DNA from: Panulirus ornatus
Taxonomy: Eukaryota; Arthropoda; Malacostraca; Decapoda; Palinuridae
Direction of reading: 5' to 3'
Length of the DNA: 64,000 bases
Assembly (NCBI RefSeq): GCF_036320965.1
Contig: NC_092264.1
Location: forward strand, 16,663,775-16,727,774
The position numbers were made by a program, and so were the translations under genes. Under the pieces are notes generated by a model that ran no database searches, had not been told where the DNA came from, and worked only from the letters and a program-made list of their open reading frames with translations. Below, in pieces: positions 45,797 through 58,314 of this stretch (within the stretch, counting starts at the first letter, position 1; every line of letters starts with the position of its first letter).

Positions 45797-48700
45797 CTCA
45801 CATCCCGTGTGTCTCGCACTAATTAGGGTGTAATAAATATCACTTACATTGCAGGCGGTGAGAGATCCTCCGTAATGACGGTCTCCCCTTAGGCCTACGT
45901 GATGTATGAAGAGCGGTGTATACAAGCTGGTGCAGGTAGGGAGAGAGAGAGATGGCTGGGGGTCGGCCATGAGTGGAGGAGGAGGAGAAAGAAAACGATA
46001 CCGTAAAAAGGGGGAGGAAGAAGGATGGTTCGCTGGGGGTGAGGCGACACAGATCCAGAGAGGGTTTCAGGATAATCTCCACGTAAAGCGATACAGCCGG
46101 AGGAAAAACAGATGTAAGGGAACGTGAGCAGGGACTATGCAGTGTAATTTATGAGGTGACGTGTACGAAGTGAGGAATGGAGGGTGGGAAGCGCCCGTGT
46201 GGGAAGACGGGGCCACGGACCTGGCTGGGGTAGGCGGGCGGCGCGGCGGTAGCCGAGAAACAAGGATTCACAATGTAAAAATCTAAGACATAATATTATG
46301 ATCGTCTGATTAACAGTATATGTAAGAAAAGAACTGAAGATTAATTAATCACACAAGACCTGTGATCTATGGCGTCAGGAATCATACATTTCAACAACCA
46401 CAATTTGAATCCTGTTCGAAGGTATATTTCGCATCCATTGAACTCCAATAATGATGTGATGACACTGTTATTCGACGGATTGATACACTGATTTCATAAA
46501 AAGATACTATGATACATATGATGAAGGGTAATGATGCATTTACAATTGTAAAGACAACACATTGACGGATTATAACTTTTAACACTGTATTAATAATATT
46601 GGAACTCCAAAGTCGAGAGATAGTGGACTATAAACCAAATGGAATCAACAACAACAACTACAACCATTTGTCCAGATATAAAGAAATCAAACTATTAAAA
46701 GAACTGTTTATCTTCCCGTTACTACAAGCTCATAATTCTTTTTAACATTGCAACAACAAATGACTGAGCGTTAATGGTGTAACTGACTTGGCTACCGCAG
46801 TGTAAACAAAGCCAGGCAAGGTAATTAGAGGATCTATAAGGTGGCGCGACAACGAAAATATTCATTCTGATTAAAAAAAAACTTTAATTAGGAATCATAT
46901 AGAGTACAATGCGGTATCACAGAGCAGTTAATGCTGTACGAGACAAACGTGTCACTAACACAGAAAATGGAAAAGAAATTTTAGGAGTTACACGTCGAAA
47001 GCGAATTATAAAAATTACCCATAATAAAGCCATCGCTGAAGCAACGAATCATGCTATACAAAACGAACGGTGAAACAGCCATCTAGAGGAATAATTAGGC
47101 AACATGTATGGTTTATGAGGTGACCTGCCGCGTGTTTCCACCCTGTCATTTGACCTCCGTGACCTGACCCCTCTCTCCCCTTCCCCTCACGTTCCCCAAA
47201 CCAGAGTTGAGGGAAACCTCCCCGTGCGCGCGCACACATCGCTTCACACGAATTTTTCTTTGCACTGTCTATCGTACACTATCATCCTCAAAACCATTCC
47301 TCCTACTGTCAAACAATGGTTTATATTCTGTAATGCTGACGTGATCAGAATGTTCTAATTATGAGTATGAATGGGGGAGGACAATCTATCAAATCAATTA
47401 ATCATCTCTCTGACGTTAAGACTAATGGGAGAAAGGAAGGCCGCTCTACAAACGCCTAGCCACAAGGTACGACAATGATGAAGTGATCCTAACTTTCAGG
47501 GAGGAGGGAGTGTAGTAAAGTTAATATTGTTCCTCTTAATAGGTCGAGGTTTACAGTGCCCATGAAGGTGTGGAAGGTAAAGTATTTAGGCTCTGGCTGA
47601 GGAGGGAAGCAAGTTTCAGGTTTGAGTGCATTTAGTGCATGACAGATGTGGGGGACGTGTGCATGTGAGACCAGTGTTCGTCTGTTCCTGACATCTTACA
47701 GTGAGTGGAACACGCTCTCTCTCTCTCTCTCTCTCTCTCTAGGATCCAAGTTACAGATCTCCTGAATCTTCTAAGACTGCTCCCCTCGCGGGAAGAGGGT
47801 AAGGTAGACTTCTTAAGGACTATAAAAAAAAGGGTCCTTGCCGTCTATATACTCCTTTCCCCTCCTCTGAGGATGATACAGCCTTGTCGGAGATGACTTC
47901 TCACTCTCAGTTTTACCACCAGCAGGCGCAGTCCGGTAACACCTGTCAGTAAATTAAACGTACGAAGATAAATAAATACTACTTTAGGATCATAACATAT
48001 CAGTACATCAAGGAGCCTTTTACCGCCAGGTCTTGGGTCAACAGTACGTTACACACAAAACCTACTAGAGCAACATAAGGTCTAAAGTCAGTGCTAAACG
48101 AGGCGTCTCATGGACGCTGACAGCAACGGAACACTATCAAATTCCCCCCACGCAACCAGTTGGGTTGTGCCAGCCAGGCTTCCTCCTCCCCCAACCCTTC
48201 GCCAGCAGCCTCGCTCAATCAGGCTCAGATACAACGTGTGAAAAACATCAAACAGTCTCCTAGGGCGGGGCCAAGATACACAGGTTCTTTGAGCCTCGAC
48301 AATGATGCGAGTAACGAATGTAATAGGTTGTTATAATGACGCTCTCCCAGTTATTTACGAGGTGAAGAACATGGAAGGGTTAATGAACAAATATACAGAC
48401 GTGAGCCATGACTATTCCATTTTCTATGTTCATAATGTAGAATACAGATAAATAATGTTGAGATTTCTTTGGTTGGCTATTGTTGGTGGATATAATCATC
48501 GCACGATCGTCTATGCTTACACACAAGGCCCACTAGTTACATCTGTACTTCTTGCCATATACAAACACCAGCGTTCAGTTCTTGTAATCCGTTTCTGTGG
48601 CTTTACGACTCACAGTAAAACAATCTGTTACATGGGACTTCCAGAGCTAAGCTGTGTAGATTAAGGACACAGTGATACGCTATTGGCGTATCACTCAGGC

Positions 48701-49260
48701 AGCCCCACGCCCATCATGACCAGGTGAATCTGGGTCGCCAAACTGAGTGTGATGCAGCACTGACCATCGTCCTCCAACACACCGTAACACCTGGTCTTTG
48801 TGTCATCATGTAAACCTACTCACAAATCTCAAAATAGTACGTGTCAAACTCCATAAATGGTACCAATGATAGCGGTAAACTCGCACTGACGTCGAACGAA
48901 GAATACACCACAACCTCGCACTTGAGGGAGGGAGCTGGCTTACGTGTGAGGCCTCAGCAGGTCGTGAACACCACATGATCTTAACTGCCTCACCCTATTA
49001 TCTGACGTCGTAACGCTTCTAATGAATGTCCCTTCTTGTCCTCCGTCCTGACACACTTACCCCAGTTACTTTTTGCCGTCGCCACCACCGTTCGCGCCCG
49101 CGGGACAGTGGATCACAACTGTCGGTACCACACCTGCTTCAGGACACTCCTGATGGAGGAGGGCAGCTCAGCCGGGTCATGAGTTCGAAGCTCACCCAAG
49201 CAAGGGGGTAAAGTCCCTCATGAAGCGTATCTTGGCGTTGTCTCCCTGGCCTCCTTATGA
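44350..49260. other. Long non-coding stretch
   Basis: No exon, array or mobile element that I can support across about 4.9 kb apart from a GT run at 45757-45794, a short CT run at 47716-47741 and the CT-rich intervals. Short ORFs (45603-45833, 46391-46585, 48455-48664) lack domains. Confidence 0.5.
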
Positions 49261-49264
49261 CGAC

Positions 49265-49565
49265 CCAGAAACTCCCTAAATGACCAGTATCTCCCGCCTC
49301 CCAGCTAACCACCAGCATCCACCTCCCGCCTCCCAGCACCTCCTGCCTCCCAGTTAACCAGTATCTCCCGCCTCCCAGCAAACCATCACCTCCCTCCTCC
49401 CAGCTAACCAGCACCTCCTGCCTCCCAGCTAACCAGTATATCCCGCGTCTCAGCACCTTCCGCCTCCCAGCTAACCAGCACCTCCCAACTCCCAGCTAAC
49501 CAACACCTCCTGCCTCCCAGCCAACTAATATCTCCGGCTTCTCAGCACCTCCCGCCTCCCAGTAC
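49265..49565. repeat. ~24-bp degenerate tandem repeat
   Basis: About twelve units of CTCCCGCCTCCCAGCTAACC plus AGCA with many substitutions. Confidence 0.88.
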
Positions 49566-49874
49566 TACCTCCTCCGTCTTAGCTGATGATCCGACCCCTC
49601 CAATAATGATAGCCAGATGCGTCTCCTCCATCAGCGAGAGACGAAGACTTAACAACTTGCAGCAGCTGGGTGGTGTATCGCAATGGGAATCACCGTTGCG
49701 TAAGAAACCCAGTCTCTTACTTCTGACGCTGTCATTACCGTTGATCATGCCAGTCATGACTGTGGTAGACGCTCGGTGATGATGGCCTGAACCGGTGCAA
49801 ATACCAATGGAAATGCTTCACTGATATTAACTTTGCTAACACCTATGCTTTCTGAGGGTCTAATGTCCCTCATT

Positions 49875-49876
<2 letters not shown>

Positions 49877-49925
<49 letters not shown>

Positions 49926-49938
49926 TGTGTGTGTGTGC
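49877..49938. repeat. (GT)n microsatellite
   Basis: GT run of about 60 bp with TTT and GC interruptions near the right end. Confidence 0.96.
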
Positions 49939-50167
49939 GTGAGATGAGTGGCCGACGTCCACCTGCAGGAGCAAGGTAGTTCAGCCGGGAGGTGGGCAAC
50001 TTAGAAGAGCCATTAGAATCCAACACTCAACCAAGAACGTATCATTCTGAAACTCAGGAGAGAAATCGTATATTGAAACCAATGAGACAGATATTAAGGT
50101 TGACGGGTTCTTCAGCTGACGCAGTGCGAGGTTCACAGAAATGCACTGAAATCTATTTGCATTACAT

Positions 50168-50412
50168 TTGGACCTCTGTGGCGTAGCGGTTTGCGTCGCT
50201 GTCGTGACGCATTCGCAGGCCGCCCGTCGCCGAGGGCGTATGTTCGAATCCTGGCGGCGGTAGCCTACCCACAGTCAACCCAGCTCTTCATCGTCCCCTA
50301 ATGGTTGATCGATGACTTAGCTCCATGGCCTAAGCTAGGGTATATCGTTAATGAGATGGCCTCGATTACGGCATTCGGTCGACCTTGCCGTCTCAGCTAA
50401 CATACAAAAAAT
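50168..50412 (+). mobile_element. tRNA-derived SINE (family V), complete copy
   Basis: Role: non-autonomous retroelement transcribed by RNA polymerase III. Seen: A box TGGCGTAGCGG (50179-50189) and perfect B box GTTCGAATCC (50242-50251) in a tRNA-like head, then a body (TACCCACAGTCAACCCAGCT) and a 3' tail GAGATGGCCTCGATTACGGC to CTTGCCGTCTCAGC, ending A-rich. Not a working tRNA gene: the acceptor and anticodon stems do not pair. Copies or pieces: 51640-51740 (-), 55800-55962 (-), 57700-57820 (-), 61785-62092 (-), tails at 18933 and 21427. Confidence 0.85.
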
Positions 50413-51029
50413 GAGAGGGACATCTGAGTCAAGGCTTGGTGAGCTGTGAGCCGCGGGAGGCGCAGCGTGAGACCCGGCACCAGCAGCGTCCTCTGGGTAT
50501 CCGAGAAATATCACAGGGGATCTTCCCGCGTCGTCCCGCTGGCTGAAACCATAAATCACTGGCTGAGTTCCACAAATGATTGTCCAGATCAGAAATGGTC
50601 TGGTGGCTATTCAAACCCCGACACACGTAATAATAACAAACGTAAAGTCACCTGGAAGGTATGATTACAAATAAAAAGAAACAAGTTGTTATTTTCTCCA
50701 TAAAATAATAAATTCGCTGCCCAATTTCCTCAAATACTCGGAAATCAACTAAGGAGATATATCTTTTAAACTCCACACTTGATGCCACACTCAACGGAGC
50801 AGGACACCAGACGAGGCAACAGGCGACGCAATTTCGAAGTATGTTTGAAACGTGAGGACTCAACAGTGGCCTGAGGTCAGATCTAAGCCTCAGTGTACGT
50901 AAGTACCGCTTCTCCGGGGCGACTCCATCTTCCACCAGCTGCGTCACGTCTTCTTGAGTGACGTCAGCATTACGGGTTTGTTTACACATACACACGAGAC
51001 TTGGCCGTTATGATAACTACTTCTCACAG

Positions 51030-51248
51030 TAATTCATACCTAGGTCTTACAATACTCTACGTAAATTCATCCAGTATACGAAACAAATGTTTAGAGTTTG
51101 GACAAGACTACATTAAGAGAATGTTACGTAATTAGCGTTAATTCCTACATAGGTCTTAAAATAATCTACATAAATTCATCCAGTATTCGAAACAAACGTT
51201 TAGAGTTTGGACAAGATTGCATTAGGAGAATGTTATGTAATTAGCGTT
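51030..51248. repeat. 109-bp tandem duplication
   Basis: Two copies containing TTTAGAGTTTGGACAAGA and TAATTAGCGTT, offset by 109 bp and about 90% alike by eye. Confidence 0.9.
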
Positions 51249-51639
51249 GTCTCTGAATCTTGTGTGTAAGATGTTAAGAACGGAGGTTCCTCTACCGAAC
51301 ATACATTACCAGAGAACATGATATGAACCAGCGTCAGAGGATACAAAAATAGCCAGTGTTTTTTTTTCGCTTTTAACTGAAGTTAACCTTAAGAGTGTGC
51401 TGACACCTGGAGTGGCTGTTGACGATACAGACTCCACTCATGTGGAGGTTCAAAGATAACCTTCGTAGGAGAATAATAGTGGGGTTAGTCCAGGGTGGAG
51501 GGTGGTGCACCAGCAGACATTAGTGTCAGACGAACGTCATTGTGATCAGGTGGAGGTTAATTGTACTGCCAGGACTGGAGAAAATGCCTTTCCGGTCCCT
51601 CCAGGTATAAGACTCCTCCGAGCCTTATTCTGCAGTGCC

Positions 51640-51740
51640 GTACCATTCGCTGAGAAACGTATTCAATGAGGATGAACAGCTGGGTTAGCTGTGGACTGGC
51701 TAGCACGCCCAGGATTTGAGTATGGGGGTAGTTCCGTGCG
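51640..51740 (-). mobile_element. SINE family V, degenerate fragment
   Basis: Plus strand GGATGAACAGCTGGGTTAGC then TGTGGACTGGC...CCCAGGATTTGAG. The B box is decayed (CTCAAATCCTGG). Confidence 0.6.
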
Positions 51741-51766
51741 TGAATCATGGTCAGCAACGGTATCTC

Positions 51767-51767
<1 letters not shown>

Positions 51768-51798
<31 letters not shown>
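51768..51798. repeat. (GT)n microsatellite
   Basis: GT run of about 30 bp. Confidence 0.95.
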
Positions 51799-51799
<1 letters not shown>

Positions 51800-52213
51800 T
51801 ACCTCTTTAATAAGCTATCACTGGAGAGGCTCCTGTATAAATGGATTCCAGTCCTGAGAATGACTACCTCCTCCTTAATGCCCTCTTGGTAACTGCCTCA
51901 TCTCAGCTACTCAATCATAACTCTTCCATTCTTAATTACGTTGACGACCCTCACCTCACTCTAGCAGTGCAGCCAAGAACTGACTGAACCTCAGGTTTAA
52001 ACTCATTCTAAACTCATGATCAGTGACTACGTTTGACAATGTCTGTCATGCGTTCGAAGTTATAACGTTCGTTTTTGGAACGTACTCAAAGATAAAGATC
52101 AAAAATGCATATACACAAACACACAAAAGCTTACAAAAAACATCAAATAAACAAGAGATGGGGGGCCCCCCCAGGAGTGCAAAACTCGCTCCCCGTACAG
52201 TAGAAAATTGGCA

Positions 52214-52215
<2 letters not shown>

Positions 52216-52294
<79 letters not shown>
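52216..52294. repeat. (AC)n microsatellite
   Basis: AC run of about 77 bp with one AAC interruption at 52257. Confidence 0.97.
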
Positions 52295-52296
<2 letters not shown>

Positions 52297-52796
52297 GGAC
52301 TTTTAAACTCGGTCAAATTACAACTATTTCAACTGTTTCATTTTTACTGAGAAGTTTTAAAGTCGCTTAATGGAACGGTATTCTTTAAACTCCATCCTTT
52401 AAACGCTCAACTTTAAACTCTCGCTGTGAAACTAAACAAAACCTTTTAAATCAAATGACTCAAACTCAGGTTCGTAAGTCCCAATGAACTACGCCAATTA
52501 ACGCTAACTTTTAAATGCCATCATCGCAACGATATCCCAGCTGATTGCGACTCACATACTAATGGGTGTCATTTAAATCCATTTTTCTAACATGTGTTTC
52601 GTAGGCTCAATCGTTCGTCATATAGATCGTAGCATTAATAGTCCATTCATATAATTCAGTCATGCATCCTCTTGTTAGACTCTGGGTACACTTAAAAATG
52701 TTTCTCTCTCTCGTGTTATTTGCTGTTTTGTGTCCTTTGCGAATGAGTCGCTGTTGCCTGTCCGTTGTGTTTACTAGACTGTTATCTTTTTGAAAA

Positions 52797-53155
52797 ATGG
52801 ACAGAGCAGACGTGGATGGGGTTGTATGGACAGAGCAGATAGAGCAGATGTGGACGGGGTTGTATGGACAGAGGAGACGTGGACGGGGTTGTATGGACAG
52901 AGGAGACGTGGACGGGGTTGTATGGACAGAGCAGATGTGGACGGGGTTGTATGGACAGGGCAGACGTGGACGGGGTTGTATGGACAGGGCAGATGTGGAC
53001 GGGGTTGTATGGACAGAGCAGATGTGGACGGGGTTGTATGGACAGAGCAGATGTGGACGGGGTTGTATGGACAGAGCAGATGTGGACGGGGTTGTATGGA
53101 CAGAGCAGATGTGGACGGGGTTGTATGGACAGAGCAGATGTGGACGGGGTTGTAC
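52797..53155. repeat. 29-bp minisatellite
   Basis: About twelve units of GACAGAGCAGATGTGGACGG plus GGTTGTATG. The left two units are variants (GAGGAGACG). It has no stop in any plus frame and two open minus frames, hence false ORFs of 120-190 codons. Confidence 0.93.
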
Positions 53156-53632
53156 GAGTGAACAACAATTTACCGAGGGTAAACATGACACTTCACGTCA
53201 TCACGAACGATGAAAACGTAAATTATCGAATCCGGATTCAGTGTATTAGAGGCCTATGCCCTCTTGCGACATTAGAGGCGATTCTCTGGAAGTCCATCTC
53301 ACCATTCTCTACCATACAGGCAACTATCTCGTGCTTTTGGTTATGGAAATCGTCTATCACTGGGTGATAATAACAGCCAATTACAAGCCGGTCTTTAACG
53401 AGCACTATTGTTAGGTTCACAATGCGTCTGGCGGTCCACGGACGGCAACAGTGTGGTATGTCGCAAGCAACTGTGGCTACTCTCTGGTGTTTCCTAATAT
53501 TGGTAACGATCTTACGTACAGACAGACAAGTGAAAATGAGTAGTAAAGTTTTAACAGACTTTCGGTCCAGTAAAATTTCGGTTCGTTATCAGAAATAAAG
53601 GAACAATAACACATAATCTGATTGCCTATAAT

Positions 53633-53748
<116 letters not shown>

Positions 53749-53904
53749 CGGGGTGGCGATGGAAATGGATGAAGGCAGCAAGTATGGATAAGTACTTGTG
53801 TATATATGTATATGTCTGTGAATGTATATGTATTTATACGTAGATATGTATAGGTATGTAAATGTGCGTGTGTGGGCGTTAATGTATATACATGTATATG
53901 TAGG

Positions 53905-53975
53905 TGGGTTGGGCCATTCTTTCGTCTGTTTCCTTGCGCTACCTCGCTAACGCGGGAGACAGCGACTAAGTGTAA
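53905..53975 (+). mobile_element. LINE 3' terminal fragment
   Basis: GGGTTGGGCCATTCTTTCGT, CTGTTTCCTTGCGCTACCTC and GCTAACGCGGGAGACAGCGA match, reverse-complemented, the 3' end of the LINE at 24315-24385. Followed by TGAATGAATGAA and an AT run (53987-54050). Confidence 0.75.
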
Positions 53976-53983
53976 TGAATGAA

Positions 53984-54053
<70 letters not shown>

Positions 54054-54436
54054 CGACTTCAAACATTTTTTCAAACTGTTTGTATATATAATCTAAGCTG
54101 AAATACAGTATAATATTCAAAGAAACATGAAACTAACCAATACCCATATGACAACAAAAGAGATAAATGAGTTATTTGTAATGTTCTCATTTACATGGTA
54201 CAAATTAACTTAAGGTTAGACACTCATTGAATAGTAACCCTTGGATAAAAGTGGACAGAAGAGATACTGGATAACCGAATCACGCTATAAAATGACCACA
54301 CTTGGGTCGTCTTCAAACTAACGGATACACTTAACTCAAGCCATATAAACCTGTTCATCAATTCCATAATTTTTCCATTCTCACACCACCAGGGTTTATA
54401 CTCTATACCACCTCACTCACGCTTACGGACGCCTGT

Positions 54437-54787
54437 ATGTGGTGGCTAAGACGAGTTCCGGACGCACGAACACCAGGGGCGGTAACGTGTCCGTCCGCTC
54501 GGGCTGCCCACCGTCAGGAGGCTGGGTGCGTGGCTGCCTGGCTGGGGAGAGGTGACCCCTTGTCTATCTATAGAACCAGGTCGCCTGAAGAGGTTGTCAG
54601 CGATGATAGAAGGATGTCATGGGTTCTGTGGCTTGACCCCTCCCCTGTGCTCACAACCCCTGACCTGACACTTCACGACATCCACTTCAGATACCCCGTG
54701 GGGGTCAGGAGGTCAATCAAGGACAAGTATGAAAGTGACATAATTCATATTGACCTCATTCTAAGCGAAGCTTCGTCAAAACAATGA
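54437..54787 (+). other. Hypothetical ORF of 116 codons
   Basis: No low complexity; begins MWWLRRVPDARTPG and ends KYESDIIHIDLILSEASSKQ. No domain, signal peptide or splice site recognised. It may be chance or an eroded element. Confidence 0.15.
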
Positions 54788-54919
54788 GATCTTATTCTAT
54801 TACTTTATGAAAAGCACTTCGTGAGTACTTACCTCAGCCCTGGACTTCGACCTAACCCTAAAATTACTGCCGATTACCGACGAAGGGGCGCGCGCATACC
54901 TCTGGTCTAAGTCTTAAGG

Positions 54920-54922
<3 letters not shown>

Positions 54923-54983
<61 letters not shown>

Positions 54984-54998
54984 GAGGAGGAGGAGGAG
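54923..54998. repeat. (GA)n and (GGA)n
   Basis: GA run of about 57 bp followed by six GGA triplets. Confidence 0.96.
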
Positions 54999-55799
54999 TT
55001 TATCTGTCTACCACAAGATACAATCTGGTGGCGGATGCCTTCTGTCTCCGTGCGTGACGCCACCAAGCGACCAGACGGTAACACATACTCGACATTCCAT
55101 TACGTAGTGTCTACCAGGGTAACCAGTATGTCTCAAGGTACAGTATGCCTCACGAACAAGGTATGGTATTAAGACGGTTTCCACAGAATGTAAATCTGGC
55201 ACGGACATCTATGGCTAAAGTTAGAACATAGATCTCTAATGTTCACCTTCCCTTCACTAGAATCTTATTTCTCCTGTTCGTCTGCACTTCAGATATATCT
55301 TTGGAACATTCCCTCAGACTCGAACCAGGAACAGAAGACGGTGTGTGGAACACGTCTCTCTGGCCGGCGGGGAACTGCTGTAATTTTCAGGTCTATTTGG
55401 ACGACCAATCACGTGGATCATCCTTCACATGGGTGACAAAACCCCGGGAAAATAAATACTGATGAATTACGGAATATAGATGAACGAAATATCGAATACC
55501 ATAGCAGAGAATTTCCTTTAAGAGTCTCTTAAAAAGAATGTCAAATCAGAGGTGACGTGGGAAGTGTATTGGTTTTGGCTTTCGTCTTGCGAAAACTATG
55601 TTGGTGATCGGAAGAGTCCGTGAGATTCAAGGGGGTTCATGACACGAGAGCCGGGAGGAGACACAGAGCGACGGAAGAGGAGTTGAAAGGCTATGGACAC
55701 TCGCTTGTCTTCGGGGGTGAAGGAGAAGGTTTTGGTATTACCACAAAGGCAAAACAGAAGGGCAAGCTCAGAGGCAAGTACATGTACAGTCTCATTTTC

Positions 55800-55962
55800 A
55801 ACCCAAGGAAGGTACCTATTCTCTCGACCAACCCCTTGGGATGGATGAACAGCTGGGTGGATTGTGGACCGACTGCCGCAACCAGGATTGGAACCTATGC
55901 GCTCGAATGCGTCACGGTCAGGAACGCTAACCGCTACACCACGGAGGTCCATCGTTCCGTCT
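55800..55962 (-). mobile_element. SINE family V, head and body
   Basis: Reverse complement: GGACCTCCGTGGTGTAGCGG (A box), TTAGCGTTCCTGACC, a B box with one change (GGTTCCAATCCTGG), then GCAGTCGGTCCACAATCCAC and CCAAGGGGTTGGTCGAG. The 3' tail is missing. Confidence 0.8.
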
Positions 55963-56797
55963 AGATAATCATGGGACCAGAGCTGTTCGCAAGGAGACCT
56001 TAGGAAGAGTCGCGGGGATAATGAGGACTGAAACAAGCAAGTGTACGACCACTGGGGGGGGGAGGGGCATCCAATGTGGAGGTAGAGGAAAATGGGAAAC
56101 ATAAGATAACAGGTTCTGTCAGCTGGAGACACAGTGATGGCTCTGTCCACGCGGGAGGAACGAGGAGGACAGAAGGTTGACAGACACTATGATGTAGATC
56201 ACTGGCTACAGGGAAAGTGCTGGGCGTAGGAGAATGTGGGTGGGCATCACCGTGTCTGTGGATGAAGGAGTGCTTCCCCTCAACGATGACCAAATGCTGG
56301 TGACTTCGAGTGTAGATGAACACTGAACTGGAAACGAAGGGAGGAAGCGTTTCTCAAGCCCACTCCGTCACCTCCCCCCTCACTCTAATGGCCTTAGTAT
56401 ACGAGGGGTCGAACCATGGACTGGACGAAAAAAAAATATTATATACCCTCATAGAGGAAGTGTGGGGGAATATGGCCTTCACACATACACTACAAAAACC
56501 TGCGACGTATTCTTAGAAAAAGACGACACATACGTCTCCCGTCCTGTAACAATAATACCTGCTGTAATCTCGCCAGAGACAGAAGCATCGCCCAAGGTGA
56601 GGCGAATCTCTTACAAAATAACCCATACAGAAAAAGACATTCTGTACGTTAGCCCAGTCGACCAAAGTACCACAAGCGGCGTTTAAATGAGAGGGCGAGA
56701 GGTAAAAGGAGGAGGTGTGGTGAGTAGAGGCGTCCGTTCATATTAATGTGATCAGATAAACCAAGTGTAAGTGAAACTGGGTAGTTACAGGGCCAGT

Positions 56798-56858
56798 GTG
56801 CAGTGTTGCCAGGCCAGTGTACAGTGTTGCCAGGCCAGTGTACGTACAGTGTTGCGAG
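56798..56858. repeat. ~24-bp tandem repeat, three copies
   Basis: Units of CCAGTGTACAGTGTTGCCAGG; the third has a CGTA insertion. Confidence 0.85.
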
Positions 56859-56924
56859 ACTGGCGGTGTCTGTCTGACACATGATTAGGATGGCCGATGA
56901 CTTGTTGCACCTCATTACAGAGGC

Positions 56925-57052
<128 letters not shown>

Positions 57053-57171
57053 GGGCCTATGAGTGCAGACCCCCCCCCCCACTCCTCCCTGTACAGTACA
57101 AATAGATCATTACAAATACGTAATTACACAGCCCGAAATGGGCCGGGCTGGGGTGGGGTGGGGGAATAGTC

Positions 57172-57395
57172 ACTGACCTTCTTGAACTACGTAAACGACT
57201 CGTCAGGACTGGACTCGTACCTGAATATGTTTGCAGATGATGCTGAGGTCACGAAGGGTGATTGCAACATCTTACAAGGGAACCTAGACAAACTCAAGGC
57301 TTGTCTGATATTATGAAGGTGATGAAAATGGATACCATAAGGATGGAACACAGCGAAAGAAGGCTTCCATACGGATATGAATTACAGGGAAATCT
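57172..57395 (+). pseudogene. Jockey-like LINE reverse transcriptase fragment (catalytic part)
   Basis: Plus strand reads LTFLNYVNDSSGLDSYLNMF then ADDAEVTKGDCNILQGNLDK, followed after a frame change by KMDTIRMEHSERRLPYGYEL. The order 'NDL/NDS ... GLDSYLNMFADDA ... LQxxLDKL ... ERR.Y' is that of RT blocks 4-6 in Jockey/CR1-type elements; FADDA holds the catalytic aspartates. One stop (TGA or TAA at about 57314) and frame shifts make it dead. The element resumes at 57815 after a GT run and a SINE. Confidence 0.72.
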
Positions 57396-57400
57396 AGTAC

Positions 57401-57402
<2 letters not shown>

Positions 57403-57481
<79 letters not shown>

Positions 57482-57482
57482 T
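57403..57482. repeat. (GT)n-(GA)n compound microsatellite
   Basis: GT run of about 62 bp then GA of about 16 bp, inside the broken LINE. Confidence 0.97.
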
Positions 57483-57699
57483 AAGGAGAATCGACATTAT
57501 ACTTAACATGTTGCTAAAGCCAAACCTTACGAAAATTCACGCATAAAGATATGTTCAGCAAAATGTATATATTTTCAATATTAGGGCAAAACTAAATCAT
57601 GAGTCTTAAATATGTTCATTACTTTTTTTTTGTATTTTAGCCGAGATGGTACTGGAAAGTGAACCCCTTAATCAAAGTCCGATACCCAATTTATTAAAC

Positions 57700-57820
57700 A
57701 ACCGTTAGGAAAGGATGAGCAGTTGGGTTGACTGTGGACCGACCCCCGCAACCAGGATTCGAACCCACATCCTCGACTCCTGTACGGCACGTAAATGCGT
57801 CATGGTCATGAAGACACACA
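57700..57820 (-). mobile_element. SINE family V fragment inside LINE remains
   Basis: Reverse complement: CATGACCATGACGCATTTAC, GGGTTCGAATCCTGG (perfect B box) and GGTCGGTCCACAGTCAACCC, ending near ACTGCTCATCC. It lies between two parts of the same LINE fragment. Confidence 0.75.
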
Positions 57821-57940
57821 AGGAACTGCTAGAGAAGGTCCAGAGGAAGGCAGTAAATACAGATGGCACCAGAATTAAGAAAACCGAATCATAATGAGAG
57901 ATTTGTCCACTATGGAAGAGAGAAAGGTATAGGGTGACTT
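57815..57940 (+). pseudogene. Jockey-like LINE ORF2, C-terminal fragment
   Basis: Reads THKELLEKVQRKAVNTDGTR, then in another frame HNERFVHYGRER. Compare the LLExVQRRAT segment that follows the RT domain in Jockey/CR1-type LINEs, just before the C-terminus. Same strand as the piece at 57172. Confidence 0.6.
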
Positions 57941-57987
57941 GACCATACCTTTTCAAGGCAAAGATAGAAAAAAAAAAGACAGAAGCC

Positions 57988-57989
<2 letters not shown>

Positions 57990-58048
<59 letters not shown>

Positions 58049-58049
58049 C
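57990..58049. repeat. (AC)n microsatellite
   Basis: AC run of about 57 bp. Confidence 0.97.
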
Positions 58050-58144
58050 ATTCCGCTTTCAGGAGCAAGGCGCCCTACGAGCGAGAGGCGATGACTGACA
58101 GCATAACCCCTTCAGGAAAGCACATGATAGAGAGGCAACACCCA

Positions 58145-58240
58145 CCTGCTTAAAACAGACGGCACTGGGAATCGAACCCGGGTACTCACAAGTGCATTCA
58201 TAACGTTACCCGCTTCTACGAGGCGGTGGCTCCCGCCGGA
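58145..58240 (-). repeat. tRNA-derived sequence with perfect B box, not a tRNA gene
   Basis: Reverse complement contains CCTCGTAGAAGCGGG and, about 50 nt on, CCCGGGTTCGATTCCCAG. The T arm nearly pairs, but no acceptor stem can be formed, so it is more likely a SINE head of a family different from V. Confidence 0.55.
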
Positions 58241-58314
58241 GGTAATGAGACATTGTGTATGCTGCGCACGCGGCCGACTGCGCAGGCGTCGGCGAGGTAG
58301 GTGGCGCCGACGGG

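Noticed and set aside
46800..47060. Faint resemblance of plus-strand peptides (IRWRDNEN, RNHIEYNAV) to histone H4
   Set aside because: Motif order is wrong, stops are frequent, and no conserved H4 block is intact.
50168..50260. tRNA gene at the SINE V head
   Set aside because: A and B boxes are present but cloverleaf stems do not pair, and the sequence recurs with the same body and tail elsewhere.
53238..53420. Minus-strand 60-codon ORF with coding-like composition
   Set aside because: No domain, no splice context, and no signal peptide; size within chance expectation.
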